Source of the DNA: Tranquillimonas rosea
GTDB taxonomy: Bacteria > Pseudomonadota > Alphaproteobacteria > Rhodobacterales > Rhodobacteraceae
NCBI RefSeq assembly: GCF_900111315.1
Contig: NZ_FOGU01000007.1
Location: 124,001-188,000, forward strand
DNA length: 64,000 nt
Reading direction: 5' to 3'
The translations under genes and the position numbers were made by a program. Shown here piece by piece: positions 41,908 through 49,891 of this stretch. Below the pieces are notes generated by a model, which had not been told where the DNA came from, made no database searches, and worked only from the letters and a program-made list of their open reading frames with translations. Numbering within the stretch: position 1 is the first letter of the stretch; each line of letters opens with the position of its first letter.

Positions 41908-43322
41908 AGTTAGAATTTGTGAATGAGCCAAGACTGATCTTCGCTCGCGGCGACCATGTATGTCCGCGTAGGGGAATTTCAGCCTATGGGGTTTATGATG
42001 GAACCCAAGAGACGAGACGCAATGAAATATACGTTGGAGGAGTTGGCTCTTCAGAATGTATGGAGATGCTAGAAGCTTGGCTTGGAAGGTGTAGGGAAGG
42101 AATTGATGCGCCTCCAGATACGAAGCAAGAAAACCTAAAACTTAGGTTCTGTGGCTTTAGCAAAGAAAGTGGCTTCGGCGCAGATATCCGTTTTTCCGGT
42201 GATCTGACGCGCCCGATCAAAAATTCAGATATACAGCGGGTCGTGGCAATTAAGTCACGGACGGAGCGTATTAATGCGGCGATCGAACTCTACTATGAGA
42301 ATGTAAAATTTCTTGCTCAGAACCGACACGTTGATGTAATCGTCTGTGTAATACCCGAGGAACTGTACAGAGTAGTTTCCACAGATAAAGAGACTAGTGA
42401 CGATGTCCTCGACGCAGAGTCGGATGATCGTGAGCTAAATTTTCGTCGCGCCTTGAAGGCCCGGTCAATGTCTTTGGGTAAACCGCTCCAGTTGATCCGG
42501 AATGTTAATCTGGACGAGAGAAAATCGGCTGGGCAGCAAGATGATGCGACGAAAGCATGGAATTTCTGTACTGCACTCTATTACAAGTCAGGCCCAACAA
42601 TCCCCTGGAAGCTCGAACAGGATAGCTCGCGAACGACATCTTGCGCGGTCGGTATTGCGTTCTATCGTAGTCGTGATCGACAGTCTTTGTGCACGAGTCT
42701 TGCTCAAATTTTCGACGAGCTGGGCAATGGCCTTATCCTTCGTGGGACGCCAGTCCATATAGACAAAGATGACCGAGTGCCTAAGCTTTCTTCTCAACAA
42801 GCTTATGACCTGATCTCGGCGGCGCTCAAAGAGTACCGTGTCGCTCTTCGGACTTTTCCTGCACGGCTTGTCGTTCATAAGTCTTCAAATTTTACAGGTG
42901 AAGAAATTGCGGGAATCGAAGGGGCGGTTCAAGATGCTCATGTCGACTCTGTTGACTTCATTACGGTTTTAGATTCCAGACTTCGGCTATTCCGCGATGG
43001 GAATTATCCGCCCTTCAGAGGTACCCTGGCTCGTGTAGATCGGGATCGCCTACTTCTCTATACGAGGGGTTCGGTCTGGTATTATCAAACCTATCCTGGG
43101 CTATATGTACCGCAGCCGATCGAGTTGCGTGTTCAGAAATCTGAAGAGTCACCGATGTTTCTCGCGAGGGAGGTACTTGGCCTGACCAAAATGAACTGGA
43201 ATAATACGCAGTTCGACGGTAAATACCCCGTCACGCTTGGTTGCGCTAGAAAGGTGGGCGAGATCATGAAGTACCTCGAAGAGCATGATACTCCGCAAGT
43301 GCGCTACGGCTTTTATATGTGA
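41904..43322 (+). CDS. Short prokaryotic Argonaute (MID-PIWI, catalytically inactive)
   Basis: A 472-residue short pAgo lacking N and PAZ domains. The MID region (about 95-235) ends with the family-typical FCTALYYKSG and IPWKLEQ. The PIWI region (about 240-472) shows SCAVGIAFYRSRD, IFDELGNGLILRG, FPARLVVHKSS, VPQPIELRV, VLGLTKMNWNNTQ and PVTLGCARKVGEIMKYL. The first catalytic Asp is replaced by Ala252 (GIA) and the second by Ser (HKSS, residues 325-328), so slicing is not expected. GTG start overlaps the SMEK-APAZ stop (GTGA), a tight translational coupling typical of short pAgo/APAZ pairs. Low GC. It should bind a guide and form a heterodimer with the APAZ protein. Confidence 0.88.
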   Translation: MKLEFVNEPRLIFARGDHVCPRRGISAYGVYDGTQETRRNEIYVGGVGSSECMEMLEAWLGRCREGIDAPPDTKQENLKLRFCGFSKESGFGADIRFSGDLTRPIKNSDIQRVVAIKSRTERINAAIELYYENVKFLAQNRHVDVIVCVIPEELYRVVSTDKETSDDVLDAESDDRELNFRRALKARSMSLGKPLQLIRNVNLDERKSAGQQDDATKAWNFCTALYYKSGPTIPWKLEQDSSRTTSCAVGIAFYRSRDRQSLCTSLAQIFDELGNGLILRGTPVHIDKDDRVPKLSSQQAYDLISAALKEYRVALRTFPARLVVHKSSNFTGEEIAGIEGAVQDAHVDSVDFITVLDSRLRLFRDGNYPPFRGTLARVDRDRLLLYTRGSVWYYQTYPGLYVPQPIELRVQKSEESPMFLAREVLGLTKMNWNNTQFDGKYPVTLGCARKVGEIMKYLEEHDTPQVRYGFYM

Positions 43323-43662
43323 AAAACTCAAGCGCCACCGTATTCAGATACTACCAGGATGATAACTTTTTAGCGCACTCATTACGTGTCGGGCTGTTGT
43401 GAACCGAGCCAGCCTGCGGCGGTCTCGGCCATTCGGCTTCCATCCCTTGCGCATCATAGGCCAGCCCTGACGGGCTGACGCTTTCTTTCTTTGATTGGGG
43501 CCTGCGGCCCCGTCCTCCGTCAAGACCAAGCCCTCCGCATGTGCTGCGGGCGCAGCCAGCGGTCTCCCCGTCCTTCCGCGCTTCGCTTGTGCAGGACGGG
43601 TGATCCCCCTCCGCTGTCTGCGGTCCTGACGGTCTCCCCCCGCTCATTGGCGCGGGCCTAGT
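43323..43662. other. Gene-free leader before ardC
   Basis: About 340 nt with no credible gene. GC content rises sharply at about 43380, marking the end of the AT-rich Argonaute block. The stretch is full of short CCGTC/GACGG and GCGGG-type inverted repeats that resemble the long structured leaders of plasmid ardC genes. Confidence 0.4.
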
Positions 43663-43682
43663 CCGGTTGCATGTGCAACCGG
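43663..43682 (+). promoter_or_regulatory. Perfect hairpin just upstream of ardC
   Basis: CCGGTTGCA-TG-TGCAACCGG, a 9-bp perfect stem ending 21 nt before the ardC ATG and just before its AAGGAGAAAGG Shine-Dalgarno. It could be an operator or a translational control element. Confidence 0.5.
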
Positions 43683-43703
43683 CTTTAAAAGGAGAAAGGG
43701 CCA

Positions 43704-44615
43704 ATGAAACAGGACATTTACCAGAAAGTTACAGACAAGATCATTGCTGATCTGGAGCAAGGCGAACTGACATGGCACAAGCCATGGTCCGCCGGAAACA
43801 TGGACGGGCGGATCATCAAGCCGCTGCGCCATAACGGCATGGCATACAGCGGAATTAATGTGCTGATGCTTTGGGGCGCGGCCATGGAAGGCGGCTATCT
43901 GTCGCCGTTCTGGATGACCTACCGCCAAGCCAAGGAATATGGCGCGCATGTGCGCAAGGGCGAGCGCGGCAATCTTGTTGTCTACGCCAACACCATCACC
44001 AAGACCGAAGAGCAGGACGACGGCAGCGAGGAAGAGCGCAAAATCCCGTTTATGAGGGGCTATAGCGTCTTTAACGTCGAGCAGATCGAAGGGCTGCCGG
44101 AGCATTTCTATACCAAGCCCAAGCCGGTCATCGACCCCGCGCAACGGATCGACCATGCCGAAGCATTCTTTACCGCCACGGGCGCGGATATCCGCAGCGG
44201 CGGGAACAGAGCATATTACAGCGGCGGCAGCGATCATGTGCAGATGCCGCATTTCGAGAGCTTCCGCAGCCCCGAAGCCTACTATGCAACCCTTGCCCAT
44301 GAGCTGACCCACTGGACGAAGCACGAAAAGCGCCTTGACCGTGAATTCGGGCGCAAGCGATGGGGCGATGAAGGCTATGCCCGCGAAGAGCTGGTCGCCG
44401 AGCTTGGCGCGGCATTCCTTTGTGCCGATCTGACCCTGACGCCCGAGCCTGGCACCGATCGCGCCGCCTATATCCAGAGCTGGCTCAAGGTCTTGAAGAA
44501 CGACAAGCGCGCCATTTTCAGCGCCGCCGCCCATGCGCAGCGTGCAGCGGATTTCCTGCACGGCTTGCAGCCTGTGATTGAGGAACCCCAGCAGCAGGAA
44601 GGAGCCGCCGCGTAA
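43704..44615 (+). CDS. ardC: ArdC family antirestriction protein
   Basis: A 303-residue protein of the ArdC type: an N-terminal ssDNA-binding domain (MKQDIYQKVTDKIIADLEQG, LTWHKPW, NGMAYSGINVLML) and a C-terminal metallopeptidase-like domain with HELTH (His199) and the downstream Glu in YAREELVAELGAAFLC. ArdC proteins protect incoming plasmid DNA from host restriction. AAGGAGAAAGG precedes the ATG. The TAA stop lies in the loop of a perfect hairpin. Its presence on an element that itself carries a restriction-like cassette is notable. Confidence 0.93.
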   Translation: MKQDIYQKVTDKIIADLEQGELTWHKPWSAGNMDGRIIKPLRHNGMAYSGINVLMLWGAAMEGGYLSPFWMTYRQAKEYGAHVRKGERGNLVVYANTITKTEEQDDGSEEERKIPFMRGYSVFNVEQIEGLPEHFYTKPKPVIDPAQRIDHAEAFFTATGADIRSGGNRAYYSGGSDHVQMPHFESFRSPEAYYATLAHELTHWTKHEKRLDREFGRKRWGDEGYAREELVAELGAAFLCADLTLTPEPGTDRAAYIQSWLKVLKNDKRAIFSAAAHAQRAADFLHGLQPVIEEPQQQEGAAA

Positions 44616-44623
44616 GCGGCGGC
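44604..44623 (+). terminator. Hairpin enclosing the ardC stop codon
   Basis: GCCGCCGC-GTAA-GCGGCGGC, perfect 8-bp stem with the TAA stop in the loop. A second hairpin, GGCTGGCC-TCAC-GGCCAGCC, lies at 44641-44660. There is no T-run on the first; they are likely 3'-end protectors or terminators. Confidence 0.55.
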
Positions 44624-44685
44624 TTCGGCCACAAAATTTCGGCTGGCCTCACGGCCAGCCTCTGGTTTGAAGCTTTCTGTATTTG

Positions 44686-44766
44686 CTCAGGTTGACTGAG
44701 TAATCTGGCAGAAGGGCAAACTTGCCATCGGTTTGATAAGTGTGTAAAATACTCAGTATGACTGAG
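44686..44766 (+). promoter_or_regulatory. abiE promoter with twin operators
   Basis: TTGCCA (44722-44727), 17 nt, TAAAAT (44745-44750) is a strong promoter. It is flanked by two copies of CTCAG-N5-CTGAG, at 44686-44700 and 44752-44766. The second covers the predicted transcription start and the ATG at 44758. AbiEi antitoxins are known to autorepress by binding inverted repeats, so these are the likely operators. Confidence 0.75.
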
Positions 44767-45606
44767 CGAAGCACGTCACATCTAAACCGCCTTGAACAGG
44801 ACCTCCCCGAAGGGCTGGTCGTCGATGCGGCGTGGCTCGAACAGCGCGGCATCGCCAGCAACCTGCGCTCTTACTACGTCAAGCACGGTTGGCTGGAACA
44901 GCCTGCGCGCGGTGTCTACCGCCGTCCGCGCGGCTCTCTGGGGTGGCAGCAGGTGGTCATATCCCTTCAAACCTTGCTGCAAGTTCCGCTGATCGTCGGC
45001 GGACGCACGGCGCTAGAGCTACAGGGCTTCGCCCACTATCTCACGCACGAAACCAAGACGATCCACTTGCACGGGCCAGAGAAGCCGCCGCACTGGCTTT
45101 CCAAACTCGGCATGCCGCAACGCTTCGTCTACCGGAACAGCGCAACCCTGTTTCACAATGATCCGATCAGTTTCGGCCTTGGGAGCCTTGCCTGGAATAC
45201 AGAGCAGAACGAGGGCCGCGATCTTGAGCGCCTTCAAGGCGGGAGCCTTGAGAGAATGACTTGGGGGCAATGGGACTGGCCGCTTACCCTGTCAAAGCCG
45301 GAACGCGCCTATCTTGAAATGCTCGACGAACTGCCGCGTCATGAGAGCTTTCACCAGGCGGACATGATCATGCAGGGCGCAGCGAACCTGAGCCCCCGCC
45401 GCCTGACAAAGCTCTTGGGCGATTGCCGGAGCGTTAAGGTCAAGCGGCTGTTTTTCTTTTTTGCGGACCGGCACGGTCATGCGTGGCGCAAGCGACTCGA
45501 TCCCGACGATTTCGATCTCGGCAAGGGGAAGCGGATGCTCGTCAAGGGCGGACGCCTTGATCCGGTATACCAGATCACCGTACCGGAGGACCTTGATGGC
45601 ATTTGA
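44758..45606 (+). CDS. AbiEi-family type IV antitoxin
   Basis: A 282-residue antitoxin and autorepressor. The N-terminal winged-helix region (LVVDAAWLEQRGIASNLRSYYVKHGWLEQPARGVYRRP) and the C-terminal domain (LEMLDELPRHESFHQADMI, RRLTKLLGDCRSVKVKRLF) match AbiEi. The ATG at 44758 is used because an upstream ATG at 44740 falls inside the promoter. The predicted transcription start is only about one nucleotide before the ATG, so the mRNA may be leaderless. Its 3' end overlaps abiEii by 11 nt. Confidence 0.85.
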   Translation: MTERSTSHLNRLEQDLPEGLVVDAAWLEQRGIASNLRSYYVKHGWLEQPARGVYRRPRGSLGWQQVVISLQTLLQVPLIVGGRTALELQGFAHYLTHETKTIHLHGPEKPPHWLSKLGMPQRFVYRNSATLFHNDPISFGLGSLAWNTEQNEGRDLERLQGGSLERMTWGQWDWPLTLSKPERAYLEMLDELPRHESFHQADMIMQGAANLSPRRLTKLLGDCRSVKVKRLFFFFADRHGHAWRKRLDPDDFDLGKGKRMLVKGGRLDPVYQITVPEDLDGI

Positions 45607-46513
45607 AGAACGATATCAGCAACAAGTCCGGCTGCTCATGCGGCTCTTGCCTATTGTGGCGCGCGAGGATTGCTTTGCGCTCAAGGGCGGAACCGCAATC
45701 AACCTGTTTGTCCGTGATCTGCCGCGCCTGTCCGTTGATATCGACCTGATGTACCTGCCGATGCACGGAAGGCCGGATGCGCTCGCTGGCATCGACGCCG
45801 CGATGAAACGGATCGCGGAAAGCGCCCAGAAAGAGATACCAGGCGCCCGCGTGACGCCGAACACCAATGACGGAACGGTACTGCGCTTGCTCGTCGCCGC
45901 CGACCGTACACAGGTCAAGATCGAGGTGTCGCCGGTCCTGCGCGGCGTCGTCAAGGAGCCCCGCGTCCAGCCTGTTGTCGCGGAGGTCGAAGATGCCTTC
46001 GGCTTTGCCGAAACGAATGTGGTTTCCTTCGAGGACCTTTACGCGGGGAAGCTGGTGGCTGCTCTGGATCGACAGCACCCGCGCGATCTGTTCGACGTGC
46101 GCGACCTGTTTGCCAACGAAGGGCTGACAGATGAGCTGCGGAAGACGTTTCTGGTCTATCTGCTGAGCCACAACCGTCCGATGGGGGAGGTGCTTTCTGG
46201 ACGCGTCAAGAACCTTGCCGACGAATACAGGGACGGGTTCGAGGGCATGACCGAGACCACCGTACCAATAGAAGAGCTGGTCGCGACACAAAAACGCCTG
46301 ATCGCCGAATTGATCGGGCAAATGCCTGCCGAGCATCGCGCCTTCCTGATAGGTTTTGAGCGCGGAGACCCCGATTGGTCACTTCTCGGCATCCCCCATG
46401 CGAGCGAGTTACCAGCCGTTCGCTGGCGACAGCGGAATCTTGACGGCTTGCCCCCTGAAAAGCGGGCCGAACTCGTGTCCCTCTTGCAGCAATCACTCGA
46501 CACCAAGGACTGA
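45596..46513 (+). CDS. AbiEii-family nucleotidyltransferase toxin
   Basis: A 305-residue AbiEii/AbiGii toxin. The nucleotidyltransferase signature is FALKGGTAINLF (Gly31-Gly32-Thr33) followed by DID (Asp48, Asp50) in RLSVDIDLMYL. Helical segments such as FEDLYAGKLVAALDRQHPRDLFDVRDL follow, typical of the family. AbiE toxins cause bacteriostasis, in studied relatives by adding nucleotides to tRNA acceptor stems, and are neutralised by AbiEi without direct binding. ATG 45596 overlaps the end of abiEi. Confidence 0.88.
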   Translation: MAFEERYQQQVRLLMRLLPIVAREDCFALKGGTAINLFVRDLPRLSVDIDLMYLPMHGRPDALAGIDAAMKRIAESAQKEIPGARVTPNTNDGTVLRLLVAADRTQVKIEVSPVLRGVVKEPRVQPVVAEVEDAFGFAETNVVSFEDLYAGKLVAALDRQHPRDLFDVRDLFANEGLTDELRKTFLVYLLSHNRPMGEVLSGRVKNLADEYRDGFEGMTETTVPIEELVATQKRLIAELIGQMPAEHRAFLIGFERGDPDWSLLGIPHASELPAVRWRQRNLDGLPPEKRAELVSLLQQSLDTKD

Positions 46514-46540
46514 CCTTTCCAACGCCGGAGAGCGGTGCAA

Positions 46541-46555
46541 CCCGCCAGCGGCGGG
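46541..46555 (+). terminator. Short GC hairpin after the AbiE genes
   Basis: CCCGCC-AGC-GGCGGG, 28 nt after the toxin stop, without a T-run. Possibly a weak bidirectional terminator between the convergent AbiEii and the minus-strand small gene. Confidence 0.4.
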
Positions 46556-46567
46556 CTGCGCGAAGCG

Positions 46568-46771
46568 CTAGGGCTTGAAGCGTGATCGTGCCGCCGGTCT
46601 GGCATGGCAGCCCATGGCGCGTTCGATGTTTTCGAGGCTCGCCAGAATATTGCGGCGATCCGGTGTGTCGGGTTCGGTTTCAATCAAAAGCATCGAAAAG
46701 AGCTGGTGCAGTTCGCCGAGTTCCTGGGCCGTCAGGCCGTGTAGTTCGTGCGTGGTGAGAAGCGTGATCAT
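46568..46771 (-). CDS. Small hypothetical protein (67 aa)
   Basis: Peptide MITLLTTHELHGLTAQELGE to ARSRFKP, helical with an internal SLENIERAM segment. The start at 46771 has an excellent AAGGAGAATTAC Shine-Dalgarno. Upstream in-frame codons have no start signal. Comparable short proteins are common on mobilizable elements near relaxase genes. Function is unknown. Confidence 0.6.
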   Translation of the reverse strand: MITLLTTHELHGLTAQELGELHQLFSMLLIETEPDTPDRRNILASLENIERAMGCHARPAARSRFKP

Positions 46772-47205
46772 GTAATTCTCCTTTTCCGTTTGCGACCCGA
46801 CCAATTCGGGCCTTCTCGGGATCAGGAGGCGCAGAACGCGGCTGTAATCGGACACCCTCGGGCGCAACGTAGTGGAGCAGGCACACCGCCTTGGCCGCAT
46901 GCGCAGCCCTTTCTGCCATTCATGATTTCAGGAAGCGCCGATGGACGGGGCGGGAGAAATGGGGAATTGCATGGTCAACGCTGATCAGCGGTTACGTACT
47001 GCACGCGCGAGGGACCAAACCCTTGGCCCGTGGTCGTGCCTCGTTCTGAAACGCCTGAATTCCTGACCGCACGCGGTCAGCCGTCAATATCCTGCCCGCA
47101 CCACTCCGGCCAAGCCGGACCGTGTTGGATATGACGCCCGACCTTCTCCGTCCGGTCCTGCGGAATGGCGTAACGAGCCAAACCACAAACCAAAGGAGAC
47201 CCATC
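46772..47205. other. Gene-free region with palindromes
   Basis: About 430 nt with no supported gene. It contains a perfect palindrome CGCTGATCAGCG (46979-46990) and a hairpin CTGACCGC-AC-GCGGTCAG (47063-47080). Lying between divergent small genes, it should hold promoters for both; it could also contain an origin of transfer, but no nic consensus was recognised. Confidence 0.4.
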
Positions 47206-47451
47206 ATGGCACGCCCTAACACGAAACCCGCCAGCCAGCAGCCGAAAGCCCCCGATTTCCTCGCCTGGCATGTCATCGACAAAGGGGAGAGATCATTCTG
47301 GAACAAGGTCGGAGCTGCATGGCGGCACAAGGACGACAAGGGCTACACGCTCCAGCTTGAGACCGTTCCGATCAATGGCCGCATTGTCCTGCGCCAGCCC
47401 CTCGAAGAACCGGACCGCGCTGACGGCCAAAACGAAAATGGGCGCGGCTGA
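47206..47451 (+). CDS. Small hypothetical protein (81 aa)
   Basis: MARPNTKPASQQPKAPDFLA through NGRIVLRQPLEEP. Compact, with a conserved-looking HVIDKGERSFWNKVGAAWRHKDDKGYTLQLE core typical of small plasmid-borne single-domain proteins often annotated as hypothetical next to mobilization or antirestriction genes. AAAGGAG precedes ATG 47206. Its stop codon lies in the loop of a perfect hairpin. Confidence 0.65.
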   Translation: MARPNTKPASQQPKAPDFLAWHVIDKGERSFWNKVGAAWRHKDDKGYTLQLETVPINGRIVLRQPLEEPDRADGQNENGRG

Positions 47452-47461
47452 GCGCGCCCAT
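47438..47461 (+). terminator. Hairpin enclosing a stop codon
   Basis: ATGGGCGCG, 6-nt loop containing TGA, CGCGCCCAT. Same arrangement as at the ardC stop. No T-run. Confidence 0.5.
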
Positions 47462-47497
47462 CGCCCCAATACGAAACATCAAAGAAAGAAAAAGATC

Positions 47498-47674
47498 ATG
47501 ACCAGATATATCATCTCTCGCGGCGAGTACGTCGTGCACAACATCACCATCGAGGCCGAAGATGAGGACTCCGCCGTCCAGATTGCGAGGGAAACATCAT
47601 TCCACGACGAGCGTTGGTGTGAGTGCGGTCCACTCGGACACGACACGCTCTACCAATGTGAGGGGGAGGCATAG
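47498..47674 (+). CDS. Small hypothetical protein (58 aa)
   Basis: MTRYIISRGEYVVHNITIEA to CEGEA. Acidic, with a DEDSAVQIARE helix and a CEC cysteine pair near the C-terminus. Resembles the short DpnD/PcfM-like proteins of mobile elements in its (V)NITIEAEDEDSAV pattern. It lies 46 nt after the preceding small gene. Function is unknown. Confidence 0.5.
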   Translation: MTRYIISRGEYVVHNITIEAEDEDSAVQIARETSFHDERWCECGPLGHDTLYQCEGEA

Positions 47675-47717
47675 CGCCCTAGACGACAGGAACGCCGCTT
47701 CCCATTCTAGCGGCCTC

Positions 47718-48116
47718 CTATAATCCGCGTTTGCCGGTGAGCTGCAATGCCTCGGTCGCGAGCAGATGCAGCGTCAAACTCATCGCCTGATCAAGCGTGC
47801 GCTCAAGATAAAGATTGCGCAGCCGGTTCAGGCGCTTTTCTGCTCTGCTATCTTCCGGAGTCGTTTTGACGTAGTTCCAGAAGTTTAATGGGTCCTGCTG
47901 TTCCTCATCCACTACCGCCAGGAAGGCGGCGAGTTCCACATATGCGCGCGGCAGCGTGAGAATCACCTTCTGCATGTCCATGTCGCCATCAAGTTGCCCA
48001 CGGCCCACCGGTCCGTCGAGCAGGTCGTGGACTTCACCAACGAATTTCCGGATCGCCGCTTGAAGCTCGGGGCTGCGTTCGGGCTGTTGCGGTTCTTCAT
48101 CAATCAGTCGGGTCAT
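47718..48116 (-). CDS. Hypothetical protein downstream of the relaxase
   Basis: A 132-residue, acidic helical protein (MTRLIDEEPQQPERSPELQAA and onward). AAGGACGCGAAT precedes ATG 48116. It follows the relaxase gene by 15 nt on the same strand and is probably the third gene of a mobC-mobA operon. No family is recognised; a relaxosome accessory role is possible from context only. Confidence 0.55.
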   Translation of the reverse strand: MTRLIDEEPQQPERSPELQAAIRKFVGEVHDLLDGPVGRGQLDGDMDMQKVILTLPRAYVELAAFLAVVDEEQQDPLNFWNYVKTTPEDSRAEKRLNRLRNLYLERTLDQAMSLTLHLLATEALQLTGKRGL

Positions 48117-48131
48117 ATTCGCGTCCTTTCG

Positions 48132-49436
48132 CTACGGTTTTGGTGTTCGGGGCCGGTTATTGGTGCGCTTGGGGCTACGGTCGTGATCTCGTCCCTTGTC
48201 ACGCGACGGGCTTGCATCCTTGCGCTCCTGCATGTCCTGATAGCGGGCCACATCTGCACGGAGCTGCATCAACTCGGCTTGCTGGTGGTCCCGCTGTGCT
48301 TTTATCTCAAGCTGTAGCGCGCGGCGCTCTTCGACTTGTTCCAGGATCAACGCGTCCTTTTCCGTCTGGTCGCGCAGATGCGCTTGCCAGGTTTCGCTCT
48401 CGTTCAACTGTCTGATCTCGGCATAGCGGCCCGTAATCCGGTGCCAGATGCCTTTCATACCTTTGGGCAAGCGGGCAGCCCGCTCATTTGTCTCGGCGAC
48501 CCAGCGCTTTTGCTGGTGCTGGTTGAGCTGCGCCCGTTCTTCGCGATGGCGTCCGCTCAGCTCGCTGCGCCGGAATTCCAGTGACGCGCTGCGCTTGCGC
48601 GCGTCGGCGTCTACCTCCTTAATGAATTTCAGAAGCGCTGTTGTCATTCGTCCTGCGAGGCGGTCTTTGATCTGATCGACTGAGGGCAGGGCGTCAGGAT
48701 TGGCGATCCGCTCCTTCACGTCTTTCGCCCGAACACCCGACCAACGGGCAAGTGCGTAAACCTCGCCACGATAGTCGACGGCAACCACGCCGCGACGGTC
48801 ACCCCGTGCGAGCCAGAAGCCGCGCTCTTGTAAGGCTGTCCCGAGCGCGGGGGCTGTATCGGAGCGCTCCCAGCATTCCTTGAAAAGCGCCCTCAGTTCG
48901 CGCGGATCGAGCTTTGTCCGCTTGGCCTGTTGCCACTCAGCGCGTGAGAAATTCAGGGGATCACGCAGCGCCGGATCGTGAAGCCCGCGCGGCATCTGCC
49001 ATCCATGTTCCAGGTAGAGGTCTCTGGCGACTTCGGAGAGCTTACGCTTGTAGAATGGCAAGTTGATCGCGGTCATCCGGTTCGTGTCGATCCGCGACCA
49101 AACGCAGTGCGCATGTCGCCGTCCTTCCTTCTCGTGGAAGATCACAGCGCGAGGTTGGCCCTTCAGACCCAGCTTGCCTTCGATCTCGGTGATTGCGGCC
49201 TCGAACGCCTGTGTCGAGACAGGTTCTGCCTCGGGCGGGTTGAGGCTCAGCGAGAACAGATATTGACGGCAGCGCGTGCCCTTGCTGACGGCCTCGATCT
49301 CGCGAAGCGCCTGCATCACATCGTCCGACGCAAACCCACGCAGTTCGTGGACTGTGACGTGTTCGTTCTGATCACGCCGGAGAAGGTGCCGCGCGAGGTT
49401 CGCGGCACCGCCTCTCTGGTTTCCTTTCAGGATCAC
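48132..49436 (-). CDS. Relaxase/mobilization nuclease (MobA-like)
   Basis: A 434-residue relaxase that would nick the transfer origin of the element. The metal-binding histidine motif is HEKEGRRHAHCVWSRID. The N-terminus ILKGNQRGGAANLARHLLR lacks an obvious motif-I tyrosine, as in the VirD2-related relaxases of many alphaproteobacterial elements. The C-terminal half is a long charged coiled coil (from about residue 270) ending in a basic tail. The start is GTG 49436, overlapping the mobC stop (GTGA); the longer frame overlapping mobC is rejected. Confidence 0.85.
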   Translation of the reverse strand: MILKGNQRGGAANLARHLLRRDQNEHVTVHELRGFASDDVMQALREIEAVSKGTRCRQYLFSLSLNPPEAEPVSTQAFEAAITEIEGKLGLKGQPRAVIFHEKEGRRHAHCVWSRIDTNRMTAINLPFYKRKLSEVARDLYLEHGWQMPRGLHDPALRDPLNFSRAEWQQAKRTKLDPRELRALFKECWERSDTAPALGTALQERGFWLARGDRRGVVAVDYRGEVYALARWSGVRAKDVKERIANPDALPSVDQIKDRLAGRMTTALLKFIKEVDADARKRSASLEFRRSELSGRHREERAQLNQHQQKRWVAETNERAARLPKGMKGIWHRITGRYAEIRQLNESETWQAHLRDQTEKDALILEQVEERRALQLEIKAQRDHQQAELMQLRADVARYQDMQERKDASPSRDKGRDHDRSPKRTNNRPRTPKP

Positions 49437-49891
49437 GGCTTGAGCTGCGGGCCGGTGCCCGCGTTCGTGCCGGACTCGTGCAGACCTAGCGCAAGCAGCA
49501 AGTCGCGGCGCATGGCGTTCACGTCGCTGCAAGCCTGTTTGATTTCTTCCTCCGTTTCCGGCGTCACTGGCAGCGAGCCGGTGTTCACGGCCCTGGCGAT
49601 CTGGTTCAGGTTGTTCGCGAGCCGCGACTGACCGAGCGCACCGAGCACGCGTCCAAGGGCTGCGTGGTCCTTCACCGGAAACTTGCCGCGTGTCTGGCGC
49701 GGGGTTTCCTTGTCGCGAAACAGTCGTTGCCGGATATAGGCACCTACAGGAAGACCGGCGGCCTCGTTTTCGAGTCGTGCTCGCTCTTCAAAGCTCAGAC
49801 GCAGCGAGAACGGCACCGGAAAGGTCGGTTCCCGCTCCGGCGGCTTCTGTGGGTTGGTTATCTTGTTGAAATCATCGGTTGGGTTCTTCAT
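49433..49891 (-). CDS. mobC: Mobilization accessory protein MobC
   Basis: A 152-residue relaxosome protein. The MobC-type core is LGRVLGALGQSRLANNLNQIARAVNTG, preceded by a ribbon-helix-helix-like region (PFSLRLSFEERARLENEAAGLPVGAYIRQRLF) that would bind the transfer origin. GGAGG lies 7 nt before ATG 49891. Translationally coupled to the relaxase. Confidence 0.85.
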   Translation of the reverse strand: MKNPTDDFNKITNPQKPPEREPTFPVPFSLRLSFEERARLENEAAGLPVGAYIRQRLFRDKETPRQTRGKFPVKDHAALGRVLGALGQSRLANNLNQIARAVNTGSLPVTPETEEEIKQACSDVNAMRRDLLLALGLHESGTNAGTGPQLKP

